64,000 bases of DNA from Chamaelirium japonicum (GCA_947650365.1 CANTAL010000141.1:434001-498000); one strand, 5' to 3'; shown: positions 35,490 through 47,454, numbered from the stretch's first letter. A program made the numbers and translations. Notes: generated by a model not told the origin, from the letters alone.

Positions 35490-37081
35490 CTCAAGCAGTC
35501 GGTTGATGAGATCGATGTAGGGAGTCCGGGCAAAGATGTTGCGCCCCAGGATCTCCCGCATGAAGAAAGGGGCGCGCTCAGGACCGCCAGAAAAGGAGCC
35601 CGCTTGGCTCGCCTCGGTAGGAGCAGCTGGAGGGGGCGCACTGATAGAGGCAGCAGCGGGCTCGGCCCCTTGAGCCCGGCAATCCCTTCGTTGGTAGGGG
35701 AAGGCACGGCGGCTCCCCTTCGCCCCGGCAGGTCCGGGTCCGAGGCTTCCGAGCTGGAGCTCGGAAAGTCGTCCAGGATGGCCCCTAGGTCCGGAGACCA
35801 ATAGGCCAACCTGCCCAGCTCAGGGAGAGGAGGAACTTCAAGAGTGGCAGGCGCGGGCTCAGGCGTGGGCGCGCTAGGAGACGTAGGCGCGGGCTCAGGC
35901 GCGAGCGCGGGCTCGGACGCAGGCGCGGGCTCGGGTGCGGGCGCGGACTCGGGCGCAGGCGCGGGCTCGGATGCGGACGCGCTGGGAGCAGGCGCGGCCT
36001 CGGATGCGGGCGCAGGCGCGGGCACAGGCGCGGGCCCGGACGCAAGAGCGGGCTCGTTCGCGGGCGCAGGCTCGGACACGGGTCCGAGCTCGGGCGCAGG
36101 CACAGGCGCGGACGAGGGCGCAAGCTCGGGCGTGGGCGCAGGCACAGGCTCGGGCGCAAGCTCGGGCGCGGGCGTGCTAGGAAGCTCGGATACAGGCGCG
36201 CTCGAAGCAGCGGCCGCGGGTAAAGGCGCGGGCTCGGGCGCGGGCGTGCTGGGGGCAGGCGCAGCCGGTGCCGAGGTCTTGGCCGGGGCGGGTGCAGAAA
36301 GCGTCGGGCTCGTTGGCGCCGGTCCCTCGAAGGGCAGGGGAGGCGACGCAGTCACAGAAGCGGGCTCGCCCTCAAGAGACCGCGGCTGCTCTTCTTCCGA
36401 GCTAGACTCGCCGCTGGAGTCCTCGCCCGACGCTAAGCCCGCTTCATCGAGGGCGGCTTTCCTCCTGTCCTCAATGGCTCGTTCGTAGGCTTCACGAGCC
36501 TTGCGAACGACGACGTCCTCCGCCAATGGGCGGGCTGCTGGAGCCTTCTTCTTCTTCTTCTTTATATGGGCGCCCTCCATCTCTGGGGTCATTACCGCGA
36601 CAAAGAGAGGTTTAGAAAGGTCGCCCGAGAACCCGCGCATCAGCACCTCGGCCATTGGGGTTTCCACCTCCGCCATGCCAAGGAGGAGCTCGACGCGCGG
36701 GTCCTCAGGGTCGACCATCACAACTTGACGTCGTGGGGGTTCCGAAATTGAGGAGCGCGTGGGGGGATTGGAAACGAAGGGGAAGTTCACCTGACCTGGG
36801 GCAACCTCGCGGGATGGAGGCGGCGGCGAGGGAATATCCTCCTCGCGGATCATATCGATGGCATCTTCGTCGGCGAGCCTGATTGGGGAAGCCCGCTTCT
36901 TCTTCCCTTTCTTCGCCGAGGTCCCCGCAGCGGAGGGCGCTACGGCAGGCTGGGAGACCGCGACCTTCCTCCGCATCACCTTCTGCCGGGCGGTGACGGT
37001 CCCGGTCCGGAGATCCTTCCAGAGGAAGGAGAAGTCCGGCGCCAGGATTTTCTCAGGAGTCCGCCCCCCGAGGAAGAGCAA
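35486..37081 (-). CDS. Antisense gene, middle segment (Pro/Ala-rich)
   Basis: Open in a frame one base off the N-terminal segment; 37081 is only a nominal TTG start, and the frame is open upstream to the A7 run. It starts with a charged region (LRTGTVTARQKVMRRKVA, then KKGKKKRAS), passes a helical region with a Lys run, an acidic serine cluster (SSGESSSEEE) and then about 170 residues of alternating Pro/Ala with Glu (PAPEPAPAPE-type). The true frame leaves this ORF at the G run 35666-35669, where one added base leads into a segment ending MREILGRNIFARTPYIDLIN before the intron. The last 60 or so residues of this ORF are therefore artefactual. Confidence 0.75.
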   Translation of the reverse strand: MLFLGGRTPEKILAPDFSFLWKDLRTGTVTARQKVMRRKVAVSQPAVAPSAAGTSAKKGKKKRASPIRLADEDAIDMIREEDIPSPPPPSREVAPGQVNFPFVSNPPTRSSISEPPRRQVVMVDPEDPRVELLLGMAEVETPMAEVLMRGFSGDLSKPLFVAVMTPEMEGAHIKKKKKKAPAARPLAEDVVVRKAREAYERAIEDRRKAALDEAGLASGEDSSGESSSEEEQPRSLEGEPASVTASPPLPFEGPAPTSPTLSAPAPAKTSAPAAPAPSTPAPEPAPLPAAAASSAPVSELPSTPAPELAPEPVPAPTPELAPSSAPVPAPELGPVSEPAPANEPALASGPAPVPAPAPASEAAPAPSASASEPAPAPESAPAPEPAPASEPALAPEPAPTSPSAPTPEPAPATLEVPPLPELGRLAYWSPDLGAILDDFPSSSSEASDPDLPGRRGAAVPSPTNEGIAGLKGPSPLLPLSVRPLQLLLPRRAKRAPFLAVLSAPLSSCGRSWGATSLPGLPTSISSTDCLR

Positions 37082-37088
37082 GATCGCC

Positions 37089-37817
37089 TCATCGAGAGAT
37101 TTCTCTCGGGCTGCGGAGATGCATTTTTTTCCCCTTGGGGCGATACTCCGCGATCTCCTGGAAGACCGGCAGAGGCGGTCTGCCGGGAAGAGAGCGGACT
37201 CCGGCGCAGGGACCTCGCCAATTGCCCTCGATCACGAGCGGATACTCCTTCCAATACCGGTCTTTGTTCTCGACCGCGGAGAAGGGCAGCACCTCGCCGG
37301 GGCGGCCTGCGAGGTAGTAGTGGCCGCAGTCGACCTTGCTGAAGACTGTCCCTGGCTTGAGGGACCACTTCTTCAGGAGATAGGCCAGGGGGATCCTCAC
37401 GTTAAGAGCTTCCTCGATTTGAGAAAGCCAGTAGAGAATCCCCCACGAGTTGCCTGGGAGCTGGGCGGGGCATAAGCCCGCCAGCTCTAGGAGCTCGCTG
37501 GCTAGATGGTTTAGGGGCAGTCGAAGCCCTGACCATATTTGCCCCACGGAGACCGCAGTTCCGGAGAGCGGTCTCCCCGATCTCGGGAAAGGGAGGATGT
37601 CGAGCTCTTGGGGGATGCCCGCCGCTGTCCGTAGACTCTCGGGGACAGGCACGCCCCCGATGTCGTTGAACCAGAGGACGGCGGGCTCCTTGGGAGGAGC
37701 CTCTTTCTCGGTGCCCGGAGCAAGCACCGAGATGGGGGCGACATCAAGAGGCTCCTCCCGGGAGATCGCAGCAGCAGCAGCAGTGGCTGAAGAAGAAGCG
37801 GCAGCAGAGGAAGCCAT
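37089..37817 (-). CDS. Antisense gene, N-terminal segment (Transposase_28-like)
   Basis: A 242-codon frame from ATG 37817. After a Ser/Ala-rich start, residues about 45-205 form a folded-looking domain with VLWFNDIGGVPVPESL, GLRLPLNHLASELLELAGL, CPAQLPGNSWGILYWLSQIE and WSLKPGTVFSKVDCGHYYL. The pattern of a hydrophobic helix, then P-A-Q-L-x-x-N-x-W, recalls the plant Transposase_28 family; this is a memory-based resemblance. The last 18 or so residues after the A7 run at 37124-37130 are out of frame. Shifting by one base there leads directly into the next frame, which continues downstream for about 1.6 kb. Confidence 0.8.
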   Translation of the reverse strand: MASSAAASSSATAAAAAISREEPLDVAPISVLAPGTEKEAPPKEPAVLWFNDIGGVPVPESLRTAAGIPQELDILPFPRSGRPLSGTAVSVGQIWSGLRLPLNHLASELLELAGLCPAQLPGNSWGILYWLSQIEEALNVRIPLAYLLKKWSLKPGTVFSKVDCGHYYLAGRPGEVLPFSAVENKDRYWKEYPLVIEGNWRGPCAGVRSLPGRPPLPVFQEIAEYRPKGKKMHLRSPREISR

Positions 37818-38249
37818 GAGAGCAAGAGGGCTCGGGCGAGCTCCGAATTGAGAAAGTTATGGGAGAAGGGAGAGCTGTTTTCACGCAGCGGTAAAAAATC
37901 GTTCCCCTTCCCCTATTTATAGGCAAATGAGAGACAGATGAATCAGGCCGCAGTTAATGCCCGAGCGCGCCCAACGAGGCGACACGCCGACGGTTGAAGC
38001 GACAGCTCGCCGTTCTCCAATCAAGCAGTGCCACGTGGACCACGCGTGGAAAAAGTTGCGCCGGCGCCGACACTGTCATTTACTGACAGAAGCAGAGCGA
38101 ATGAGGAGGATACACGTGTCTCGCGCCGATCGGGATCTCATGATGAGATTCGCTATATCAGCATCGAGCCTCGCGCCACATTTAAGGTGAAGCGACCGTT
38201 GGAGATTTGGTGCGATACCCAAGTCACAAGATCGCTCGCGGCAGGAGCC
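37818..38249 (-). other. Upstream region of the antisense gene
   Basis: No gene is visible. It contains the minus-strand TATA box at 37913-37922 and a purine/pyrimidine-biased leader next to ATG 37817. Short open frames here have no recognisable protein character. Confidence 0.55.
37913..37922 (-). promoter_or_regulatory. TATA box for the antisense gene
   Basis: The minus strand reads CTATAAATAG, a near-ideal plant TATA box, 96 bp before ATG 37817. A start 25-35 bp downstream would give a 5' leader of about 60-75 nt. The position relative to a long spliced ORF makes an internal antisense promoter likely. Confidence 0.68.
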
Positions 38250-38541
38250 CGTAGCTCGCCCGAGGTAGACCCTGTCCGCATGTGACAAGCTCGCATCGGA
38301 AGGAGATCGCTCGTGGCTGACGCTCCCGGCCCGCCCAGCGTTTGTGAAGTACTGGCAGTCTAAGCTCTCGACGCAGATCGCCCACGGCTGGTACCCGCAG
38401 CTCGCCAGAGGTAGACCCTGACCGCGTGTGACAAGCTCGCACCGGAAGGAGATCGCTCGCGGCTGATGCTCCCGGCCCGCCCAGTGTTTGTGAAATACTG
38501 GCAGTCTAAGCTCCCGACGCAGACCGCCCGTGGCTACTATC
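38250..38541. repeat. Direct duplication of about 146 bp upstream of the PPT
   Basis: Two copies offset by 146 bp (landmark GAGGTAGACCCTG at about 38262 and 38408) with scattered substitutions, plus a partial third similarity at the edges (GATCGC/GACCGCCC...GGCT). It is GC-rich and non-coding. Confidence 0.85.
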
Positions 38542-38652
38542 TCCGTCCCGCCAAGAAACTGTTGCAGCAGACATTGATATCAGGCACGTTACAAGGGATA
38601 GGAGCTCGCTAAGACTCCTGAGCAAGCATCGAGTTTCCTCGATCACTCCCTC

Positions 38653-38664
38653 AGGAGGGGGTAA
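38653..38664 (+). other. Polypurine tract (PPT)
   Basis: AGGAGGGGGTAA immediately precedes the 3' LTR start at 38665. It would be the RNase H-resistant primer for plus-strand DNA synthesis. Confidence 0.88.
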
Positions 38665-39822
38665 TGTTGGGGGTAGCTGAAACTCGCACAGGAGTTCGCC
38701 CTCTCCCCCGTGCTCACCAGATCATCTTGGCAGGGAGCGAGATCCACATTGGACTAAAAGGGCCCCAAGGCAAAGAACCCGCCTAGGCTCTACCAGGAGC
38801 CCGCCTAAAATTCGCCCAGGAGCTCGCCCAAAGTTCGCTCAGGAGCTCGCTCTCACAGCCCGTGAGGAGCTCGCCCCGCTTGGAGCTGGATGGACACCTT
38901 GTATCTAAGTGCAGCTCGCCCCACCAAGAGCTGGCGCCCTCCCAGACCCCGCAGGAGCACGCCCAAATTCTGTAAATGGCTTAGACAAAGAGCGCGAAGG
39001 AGTTCGCCAGGCTCGTTCAGGGGCTCGCCTAAGTTCTCTCAGGAGTTCGCCCGAGCTCGTTCGGGGACTCGCCAATGCTCGCTCAGGAGCTCGCCCAAGC
39101 TCGTTCGGGGGCTCACCAAAGCTTGCTCAGGAGCTCGCCCAAGCTCGCTCAGGAGCTCGCCCAAGCTCGCTCAGGAGCTCGCCAAGCTCGTCCAGACCCC
39201 TGTTTATCGAAGAGGTCGCTCCTGCGAGGTCCGACTCTTGATAGATATAGAGGAAAAGACGGAGCAACGGAGGACGAGCTCGCCCTGGCTTCCCACCAGA
39301 GATCGCCCCCAGTAAAAGCAGCATAAAGATTACCAGGTGTCGAGAACCCACTGAAGTTACGTGGACGATTGCAGTCCACGGAAGCCCGTCAGAGTCGGTT
39401 TGAGACCTCCTAGACTTGAACATTCTAGAAGATTCCTATGGCGGCAACAGAACAGCAGCTGCTGTCCCCCACTACTTCGTCAGACGAGCTAGACGACAAA
39501 GAATGTCAGGGTCCAAGTTCCAAGAACTGTCAGAAACTATTGAAGGCTAGAACGTGGGGGCCTAGAAGGTGCCGGAAAGAGCTTCCACGCGTCGTAGCTC
39601 GATAGGTCGCCCAAGTCTATAAATGCACACCCCTAGGCTCCAAAGTACAGGTTCGAAATCCCTTTCACTACCACTTTGGTATACAACAGCTCTCCGTTGT
39701 GCTACCATAACTGACTTGAGCGTCGGAGGGTCTGAGCTCCTAAGGGAGCCAGCCGTTCTCACGTTTCTCTTTTCTTGGTCTTACAGGTGGCTCGCAAGGA
39801 CCAGGAAAAATTCCCCCAAACA
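38665..39822 (+). repeat. 3' LTR
   Basis: Same TGTTGGGGG...CCCCCAAACA ends as the 5' LTR. By eye there are about 14 substitutions over roughly 1,157 comparable bases. Differences in length are six fewer 22-bp units and one fewer G. At a commonly used plant LTR rate of 1.3e-8 per site per year this would be roughly half a million years, an order-of-magnitude inference only. Confidence 0.96.
39618..39624 (+). promoter_or_regulatory. TATA box of the 3' LTR
   Basis: TATAAAT at the position matching 27734-27740 of the 5' LTR; it could drive transcription outward into the flanking satellite. Confidence 0.65.
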
Positions 39823-39827
39823 GATCG
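39823..39827. repeat. Right target-site duplication GATCG of the complete element
   Basis: Identical to 26643-26647; the satellite continues immediately with TATGAATG. Confidence 0.95.
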
Positions 39828-40240
39828 TATGAATGAATTAGAATGGATCGTGCGAATGAATTAGAATGGATCGTACGAATGAAATAGAATGGATTCACAC
39901 GAATGTATCCATTCTAATTCATTCGTACGATCCAGTCTAATTCATTCGTACAATCCATTCTAATTCATTCGCACGATTCATTCGCATTCACTCAAACGAT
40001 CCATTCTAATTCATTCATATGATCCATTCTAATTCATTCGCACGAATGTATCCATTCTAATTCATTCGTACGATCCATTCTAATTCATTTTTACGAAAGT
40101 ATCCACTCTAATTCATTCATACGATCCATTCTAATTCATTCGCATGAATGTATCCATTCCAATTCATTCGTACGATCCATTCTAATTCATTCGCACAATC
40201 TATTCTAATTCATTCGTATGATCAATTCTAATTCATTAGC

Positions 40241-40480
40241 ATGATCCATTCTAATTCATTCGAACGATCTATTCTATTTCATTCATACAATCCATTCTTA
40301 CTCAATCGTATGATCCATTCTAATCCATTCGCACAATCTATTCTAATTCATTCGTACGATCTATTCTATTTCATTCGTACGATCCATTCTAATTCATACG
40401 ATCCATTCTATTTCATTCATACGATCCATTTAAATTCATTCACACGATCCATTCTAATTCATTCATACGATCCATTCTAA
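40241..40480 (-). repeat. Copy of the 240-bp higher-order satellite block (reversed)
   Basis: Reverse-oriented copy of the block at 12378-12617, soon after the complete element. It differs at a few positions. Confidence 0.82.
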
Positions 40481-42709
40481 TTCATTCGTACAATCCATTC
40501 TAATTTCTTTGTATGATCTATTCTAATTCCTTCGTACGATCCATTCTAATTCCTTCGTACGATCCATTCAAATTCATTCGCACGAATCTATCCATTCTAA
40601 TTCATTCATATGATCCATTCTAATTCATTCGCACGATCCATTCTAATTCATTAATACGATCCAATATAATTCATTCATACGATCTATTCTAATTCATTCG
40701 CATGAATATATCCTTTCTAATTCATTCGTACAATCCATTCTAATTCAATCGCACAATCTATTCTAATTCATTAGTACGATCCATTCTAATTCATTCGTAC
40801 AATCCATTCTAATTCATTAGCACGATCCAAATTCATTTATCTGTACGATCTATTCTATTTCATTCGTACGATCCATTCTTATCGCACGATCCATTCTAAT
40901 TCATTCGCACGATCCATTCTCCATTCTAATTCCTTCGTACGATCCACTCTAATTCCTTCGTATCTATTCTAATTCACTCATACGATCCATTCTAATTCAT
41001 TCATACGATCCATTCTAATTTATTCGCATGAATGTATCCATTCTAATTCATTCGTACAATCCATTCTAATTCATTCGAACAATCTATTCTAATTCATTCA
41101 TACGATCCATCCAAATTCATTCGCACGAATGTATCCATTCTAATTCATTCGTACAATCCATTCTATTTCATTCGTACGATCCATTCTAATTCATTCGCAC
41201 AATCTATTCTAATTCATTCATACGATCCATTCTAATTTATTCGCACGATCCATTCTAATTCATTCTATTTCATTCGTATGAATTAGAATGGATACATTCG
41301 TGCGAATGAATTAGAATGGATCGTATGAATGAATTAGATTGGATCGTATGCATGAATTAGAATGGATCGTGCGAATGAATTAGAATGGATCGTACGAATG
41401 AATTAGAATGGATCGAACGAATGAATTAGAATGGATACATTCGTGCAAAAGAATTAGAATGGATTGTATGAATGAATTAGAATGGATCGTGCGAATGAAT
41501 TAGAATGGATCGTATGAATGAATTAGAATAGATACATTCGTGCGAAAGAATTAGAATAGAACGTATGAATGAATTAGAATGGATCGTATGAATGAAATAG
41601 AATGGATCGTACGAATGAATTAGAATGGATCGTGCGAATGAATTAGAATGGATCGTACGAATGAATTAGAATGGATCGTACGAAGGAATTAGAATGGATC
41701 GTACGAATGAATTAGAAAGGATACATTCGAATTCATTCGTACGATCCATTCTAATTCCTTGGTACGATCCATATTCTAATTCATTCGTACGATCCATTCT
41801 AATTCATTCGCACGATCCATTCTAATTCATTCGTACGATCCATTCTTACTCATTCGTACGATCCATTCTAATTCATTCGCACGATCCATTCTAATTCATT
41901 CGTACGATCCATTCTAATTCATTCGCACGATCCATTCTAATTCATTCATACAATCCATTCTAATTCTTTTGCACGAATGTATCCATTCTAATTCATTCGT
42001 TCGATCCATTCTAATTCATTCGTACGATCCATTCTAATTCATTCGCACGATCCATTCTAATTCATGCATACGATCCAATCTAATTCATTCATACGATCCA
42101 TTCTAATTCATTCGCACGAATGTATCCATTCTAATTCATTCGTACATGTATGAATGAATTAGAATGGATCGTACGAATGAATTAGAGTTGATACATTCGT
42201 GCGAATGAATTAGAATGGATCGTACGAATGAATTAGATTGGATCGTATGAATGAATTATAATGGATCATGCGAATGAATTAGAATAGATCATACGAATGA
42301 ATTAGAATGGATCGTACGAATGAATTAGAATGGATACATTCGTGCAAAAGAATTAGAATGGATTGTGCGAATGAATTAGAATGGATTGTACGAATGAGTA
42401 AGAATGGATCGTGGGAATGAATTAGAATGGATCATATGAATGAATTAGAATGGATCATGCAAATAAATTAGAATGGATCGTATGAATGAATTAGAATGGA
42501 TCGTGCGAATGAATTAGAATGCATCGTATTAATGAATTAGAATGGATCGTGCGAATGAATTAGAATGGATCGTACGAATGAATTAGAATGGATACATTCG
42601 TGCGAAAGAATGAGAATAGATCGTATGAATGAATTAGAATGGATCGTATGAATGAAATAGAATGGATCGTACGAAGGAATTAGAATAGAGAATGGATCGT
42701 GCGAATGAA

Positions 42710-42949
42710 TTAGAATGGATCGTATGAATGAATTAGAATGGATCGTGCGAATGAATTAAAATGGATCGTATGAATGAAATAGAATGGATCGTATGAATTA
42801 GAATGGATCGTACGAATGAAATAGAATGGATCGTACGAATGAATTAGAATAGATTGTGCGAATGGATTAGAATGGATCATACGATTGAGTAAGAATGGAT
42901 TGTACGAATGAAATAGAATAGATCGTACGAATGAATTAGAATTGATCAT
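42710..42949 (+). repeat. Copy of the 240-bp higher-order satellite block (forward)
   Basis: Forward copy, nearly identical to 12378-12617 by eye. It follows a short fused monomer (AATAGAGAATGG) just before its start. Confidence 0.82.
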
Positions 42950-45900
42950 GCTAATAAATTAGAAGGATCGTTCGAATGAATTAGAATGGATCGTACGAAT
43001 GAATTAGAATGGATCGTACGAATGAATTAGAATGGATTGAATTAGAATGGATCGTACGATAAGAATGGATCGTACGAATGAAATAAAATAGATCGTACGG
43101 ATAAATGAATTTGGATCGTGCTAATGAATTAGAAGGGATCGTACGAATGAATTAGAATGGATCGTACTAATGAATTAGAATAGATTGTGCAAATGAATTA
43201 GAATGGATCGTACGAATGAATTAGAAAGGATATATTCGTGCGAATGAATTAGAATAGATTGTACGAATGAGATAGAATGGATTGTACGATTGAATTAGAA
43301 TGGATACATTCATACGAATGAATTAGAATGGATCATACGAATGAATTAGAATGGATCGTACGAATGAAATAGAATGGATTGTACGAATGAGATAGAATGG
43401 ATCGTACGAATGAATTAGAATGGATACATTCATGCGAATGAATTAGAATGGATCATGCGAATGAATTAGAATGGATCGTGCGAATGAATTAGAATGGATC
43501 GTACGAATGAAATAGAACGGATTGTACGAATGAGATAGAATGGATCGTACGAATGAATTAGAATGGATACATTCATGCGAATGAATTAAAATGGATCATA
43601 CGAATGAATTAGAATGGATTCATTCGTGCGAATGAATTAGAATGGATCGTACGAATGAATTAGAATGGATTGAATTAGAATCAATCGTACGAATGAATTA
43701 GAATGGATCGTACGAATGAATTAGAATGGATTGAATTAGAATGAATCGAACGAATGAATTAGAATGAATCATACCGTACGAATGAATTAGAATGGATCAT
43801 ACGAAGAAATTAGAATGGATCGTGCGAATAAATTAGAATAGATCGTATGAATGAATTAGAATAGATTGTGCGAATGAATTAGAATGGATCGTACGAATGA
43901 ATTAGAATGGATACATTCGTGCGAATGAATTAGAATGGATCGTATGAATAAATTAGAATCGATCGTACGAATGAATTAGAATGGATCATGCGAATGAATT
44001 AGAATGGATCGTGCGAATTAATTAGAATGGATCGTACGAATGAAATAGAATGGATTGAACGAATGAGATAGAATGGATCGTACGAATGAATTAGAATGGA
44101 TACATTCATGCGAATGAATTAGAATGGATCATACGAATGAATTAGAATGGATTCATTCGTGCGAATGAATTAGAATGGATCGTACGAATGAGTAAGAATG
44201 GATCGTACGAATGAATTAGAATGGATTGAATTAGAATGAATCGTACGAATGAATTAGAATGGATCGTACGAATGAATTAGAATGGATCGTACGAAAGAAT
44301 TAGAATGGATTGAATTAGAATGAATCGTACGAATGAATTAGAATGAATCATACCGTACGAATGAATTAGAATGGATCATACGAAGGAATTAGAATGGATC
44401 GTACGAATGAATTAGAATGGATCGTACGAATGAATTAGAATGGATCGTACGAAGGAATTAGAATGGATACCTTCGTGCAAATGAATTAGAATGGATCGTA
44501 CGAATGAGTAAGAATGGATCGTACGAATGAAATAGAATGGATCGTATGAATGAATTAGAATGGATCGTGCGAATGAATTAGAATGGATCGTACGAATGAA
44601 TTAGAATAGATTGTGCGAATGAATTAGAATGGATCGTACGAATGAATTAGATTGGATCGTACGAATGAATTAGAATGGATCGTGCGAATGAATTAGAATG
44701 GATCGTACGAAGGAATTAGAATGGATCGTACGAATGAATTAGAAAGGATAGATTCGAATTCATTCGTACGATCCATTCTAATTCCTTCGTACGATCCATA
44801 TTCTAATTCATTCGCCCGATCAATTCTAACTCATTCATACGATCGATTCTAATTTATTCGCATGATCCATTCTAATTCATTCGTACGATCCATTCTAATT
44901 CATTCGCACAATCTATTCTAATTCATTCGAACGATCCATTCTAATTCATTCGTACGATCCACTCTAATTCATTCGTACGAACCATTCTAATTCATTCGCA
45001 CGATCCATTCTAATTCATTCGCACGATCCATTCTAATTCATTCGCACGATCCATTCTAATTCATTCGTACGATCCATTCTAATTCATTTATACGATCCAA
45101 TCTAATTCATTCATACGATCCATTCTAATTCTTTCGCACGAATGTATCCATTCTAATTTATTCGTACGATCCATTCTAATACATTAGCACGAAAAAACAC
45201 GATCCACTCACATACGAATAAATTAGAATGAATTAGAATGGTTTGTGTGAATGAATTAGAATGGATCGTATGAATGAATTAGAATGGATCGTGCGAATGA
45301 ATTAGAATGGATCGTGCGAATGAATTAGAATATGGATCGTACGATGGAATTAGAATGGATCGTACGAATGAATTCGAATGTATCCTTTCTAATTCATTCG
45401 TACGATCCATTCTAATTCCTTCGTACGATCCATTCTAATTCATTTGTACGATTCATGCTAATGAATTAGAATTGATCGTATGAATGAATTAGAATAGATT
45501 GTGCGAATGAATTAGAATGGATCGTACGAATGAATTGGAATGGATACATTCGTGCGAATGAATTAGAATGGATCGTATGAATGAATTAGAGTGGATACAT
45601 TCGTACAAATGAATTAGAATGGATCGTACGAATGATTTAGAATGGATACATTCGTGCGAATGAATTAGAATGGATCATATGAATGAATTAGAATGGATCG
45701 TTTAAGTGAATGCGAATGGATCGTGCGAATGAATTAGAATGGATTGTACGAATGAATTAGAATGGATCGTACGAATGAATTAGAATGGATCGTACGAAGG
45801 AATTAGAATGGATAGTACGAATGAATTAGAATGGATACCTTCGTGCAAATGAATTAGAATGGATCGTACGAATGAGGAAGAATGGATCGTACGAATGAAA

Positions 45901-47454
45901 TAGAATGGATCGTATGAATGAATTAGAATGGATCGTGCGAATGAATTAGAATGGATCGTACGATTGAATTAGAATAGATTGTGCGAATGAATTAGAATGG
46001 ATCGTACGAATGAATTAGAATGGATCGTACGAATGAATTAGAATTGATCGTACGAATGAATTAGAATGGATCGTTCGAATGAATTAGAATGGATTGTACG
46101 AATGAAATAGAATGGATTGTACGAATGAAATAGATTAGATCGTGCGAATGAATTAAAATAGATCGTATGAATGAATTAGATTGGATCGTATTAATGAATT
46201 AGAATGGATCGTACGAATGAATTAGAATGGATCGCACGAATGAATTAGAATGGATACATTCGTGCAAAAGAATTAGAATGGATTGTATGAATGAATTAGA
46301 ATGGATCGTGCGAATGAATTCGAATGTATCGTACGAATGAATTAGAATGGATCGTGCGAATGAATTAGAATGGATCGTATGAATGAATTAGAATGGATCG
46401 TACGAATGAATTAGAATAGATCGTGCGAATGAATTAGAATGGATCGTACGAATGAATTAGAATGGATCGTACGAATGAATTAGAATGGATCGTATGAATG
46501 AATTAGAATAGATCGTGCGAATGAATTAGAATGGATCGTACGAATGAAATAGAATGGATTCATACGAATGTCTCCATTCTAATTCATTCGTACGATCCAT
46601 TCTAATTCATTCGTACAATCCATTCTAATTCATTCGCACGATCCATTCGCATTCACTCAAACGATCCATTCTAATTCGTTCATATGATCCATTCTAATTC
46701 ATTCGCACGAATGTATCCATTCTAATTCATTCGTACGATCCATTCTAATTCATTCGCACGATCCATTCTAATTCATGCATACTATCCAATCTAATTTATT
46801 AATACGATCCATTCTAATTCATTCGCACGAATGTATCCATTCTAATTCATTCGTACATGTATGAATGAATTAGAATGGATCGTACGAATGAATTAGAGTT
46901 GATACATTCGTGCGAATGAATTAGAATGGATCGTACGAATGAATTAGATTGGATCGTATGAATGAATTATAATGGATCATGCGAATGAATTAGAATAGAT
47001 CATACGAATGAATTAGAATGGATCGTACAAATGAGTTAGAATGGATACATTCGTGCAAATGAATTAGAATGGATCATATGAATGAATTAGAATGGATCGT
47101 ATGAATGAATTAGAATGGATCGTACGAATGAATTAGAATGGATCGTGCGAATGAATTAGAATAGATCGTACGAATGAATTAGAATGGATCGTACGAATGA
47201 ATTAGAATGGATCGTACGAATGAATTAGAAAGGATACATTCGAATTCATTCGTACGATCCATTCTAATTCCTTCGTACGATCCATATTCTAATTCATTCA
47301 CACGATCCATTCTAATTCATTCATATGATCCATTCTAATTTATTCGCACGATCCATTCTAATTCATTCGTACGATCCATTCTAATTCATTCGCACAATCT
47401 ATTCTAATTCATTCGAACGATCCATTCTAATTCATTCATACGATCCATTCTAAT

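Larger units (their letters stand above)
34880..37817 (-). pseudogene. Antisense gene of the retrotransposon (two exons, two frameshifts)
   Basis: Minus-strand gene between integrase and the 3' LTR: exon 1 37817-35490, intron 35489-35411, exon 2 35410-34880, about 950 codons if its two indels are ignored. The N-terminal domain resembles the plant 'putative gypsy type transposon' family (Pfam Transposase_28). The middle is acidic/Ser-rich, then a long Pro/Ala/Glu dipeptide-like tract. The C-terminus is a coiled coil with a basic KAERSKKRKRGG patch that could be a nuclear signal. Antisense ORFs here are known in Grande, Retand and related Tat elements; their function is not established. Frame breaks: one extra base in an A7 run (37124-37130) and one missing base in a G run (35666-35669). 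They have opposite signs, so the end returns to the starting frame. Confidence 0.82.
26648..39822 (+). mobile_element. Complete Ty3/gypsy LTR retrotransposon, Tat lineage
   Basis: A 13,175-bp element with two LTRs (1,291 and 1,158 bp), TG...CA ends, a 5-bp GATCG duplication, PBS, gag, protease, RT, two RNase H domains, integrase, 3' tandem repeats, an antisense gene and a PPT. Three features point to the Tat lineage of plant non-chromoviruses (Tat/Retand/Grande/Ogre relatives): a second, archaeal-type RNase H between the gypsy RNase H and integrase; no chromodomain after integrase; and a long 3' region with an antisense ORF. Stops in gag and RT mean this copy probably cannot move on its own. 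The LTRs differ by about 14 substitutions in roughly 1,157 aligned bases by eye, suggesting recent insertion. Confidence 0.96.

Noticed and set aside
35844..36488. Plus-strand 214-codon Gly/Ala-rich frame
   Set aside because: It is the complement of the Pro/Ala-rich tract of the antisense gene; low-complexity sequence leaves both strands open.
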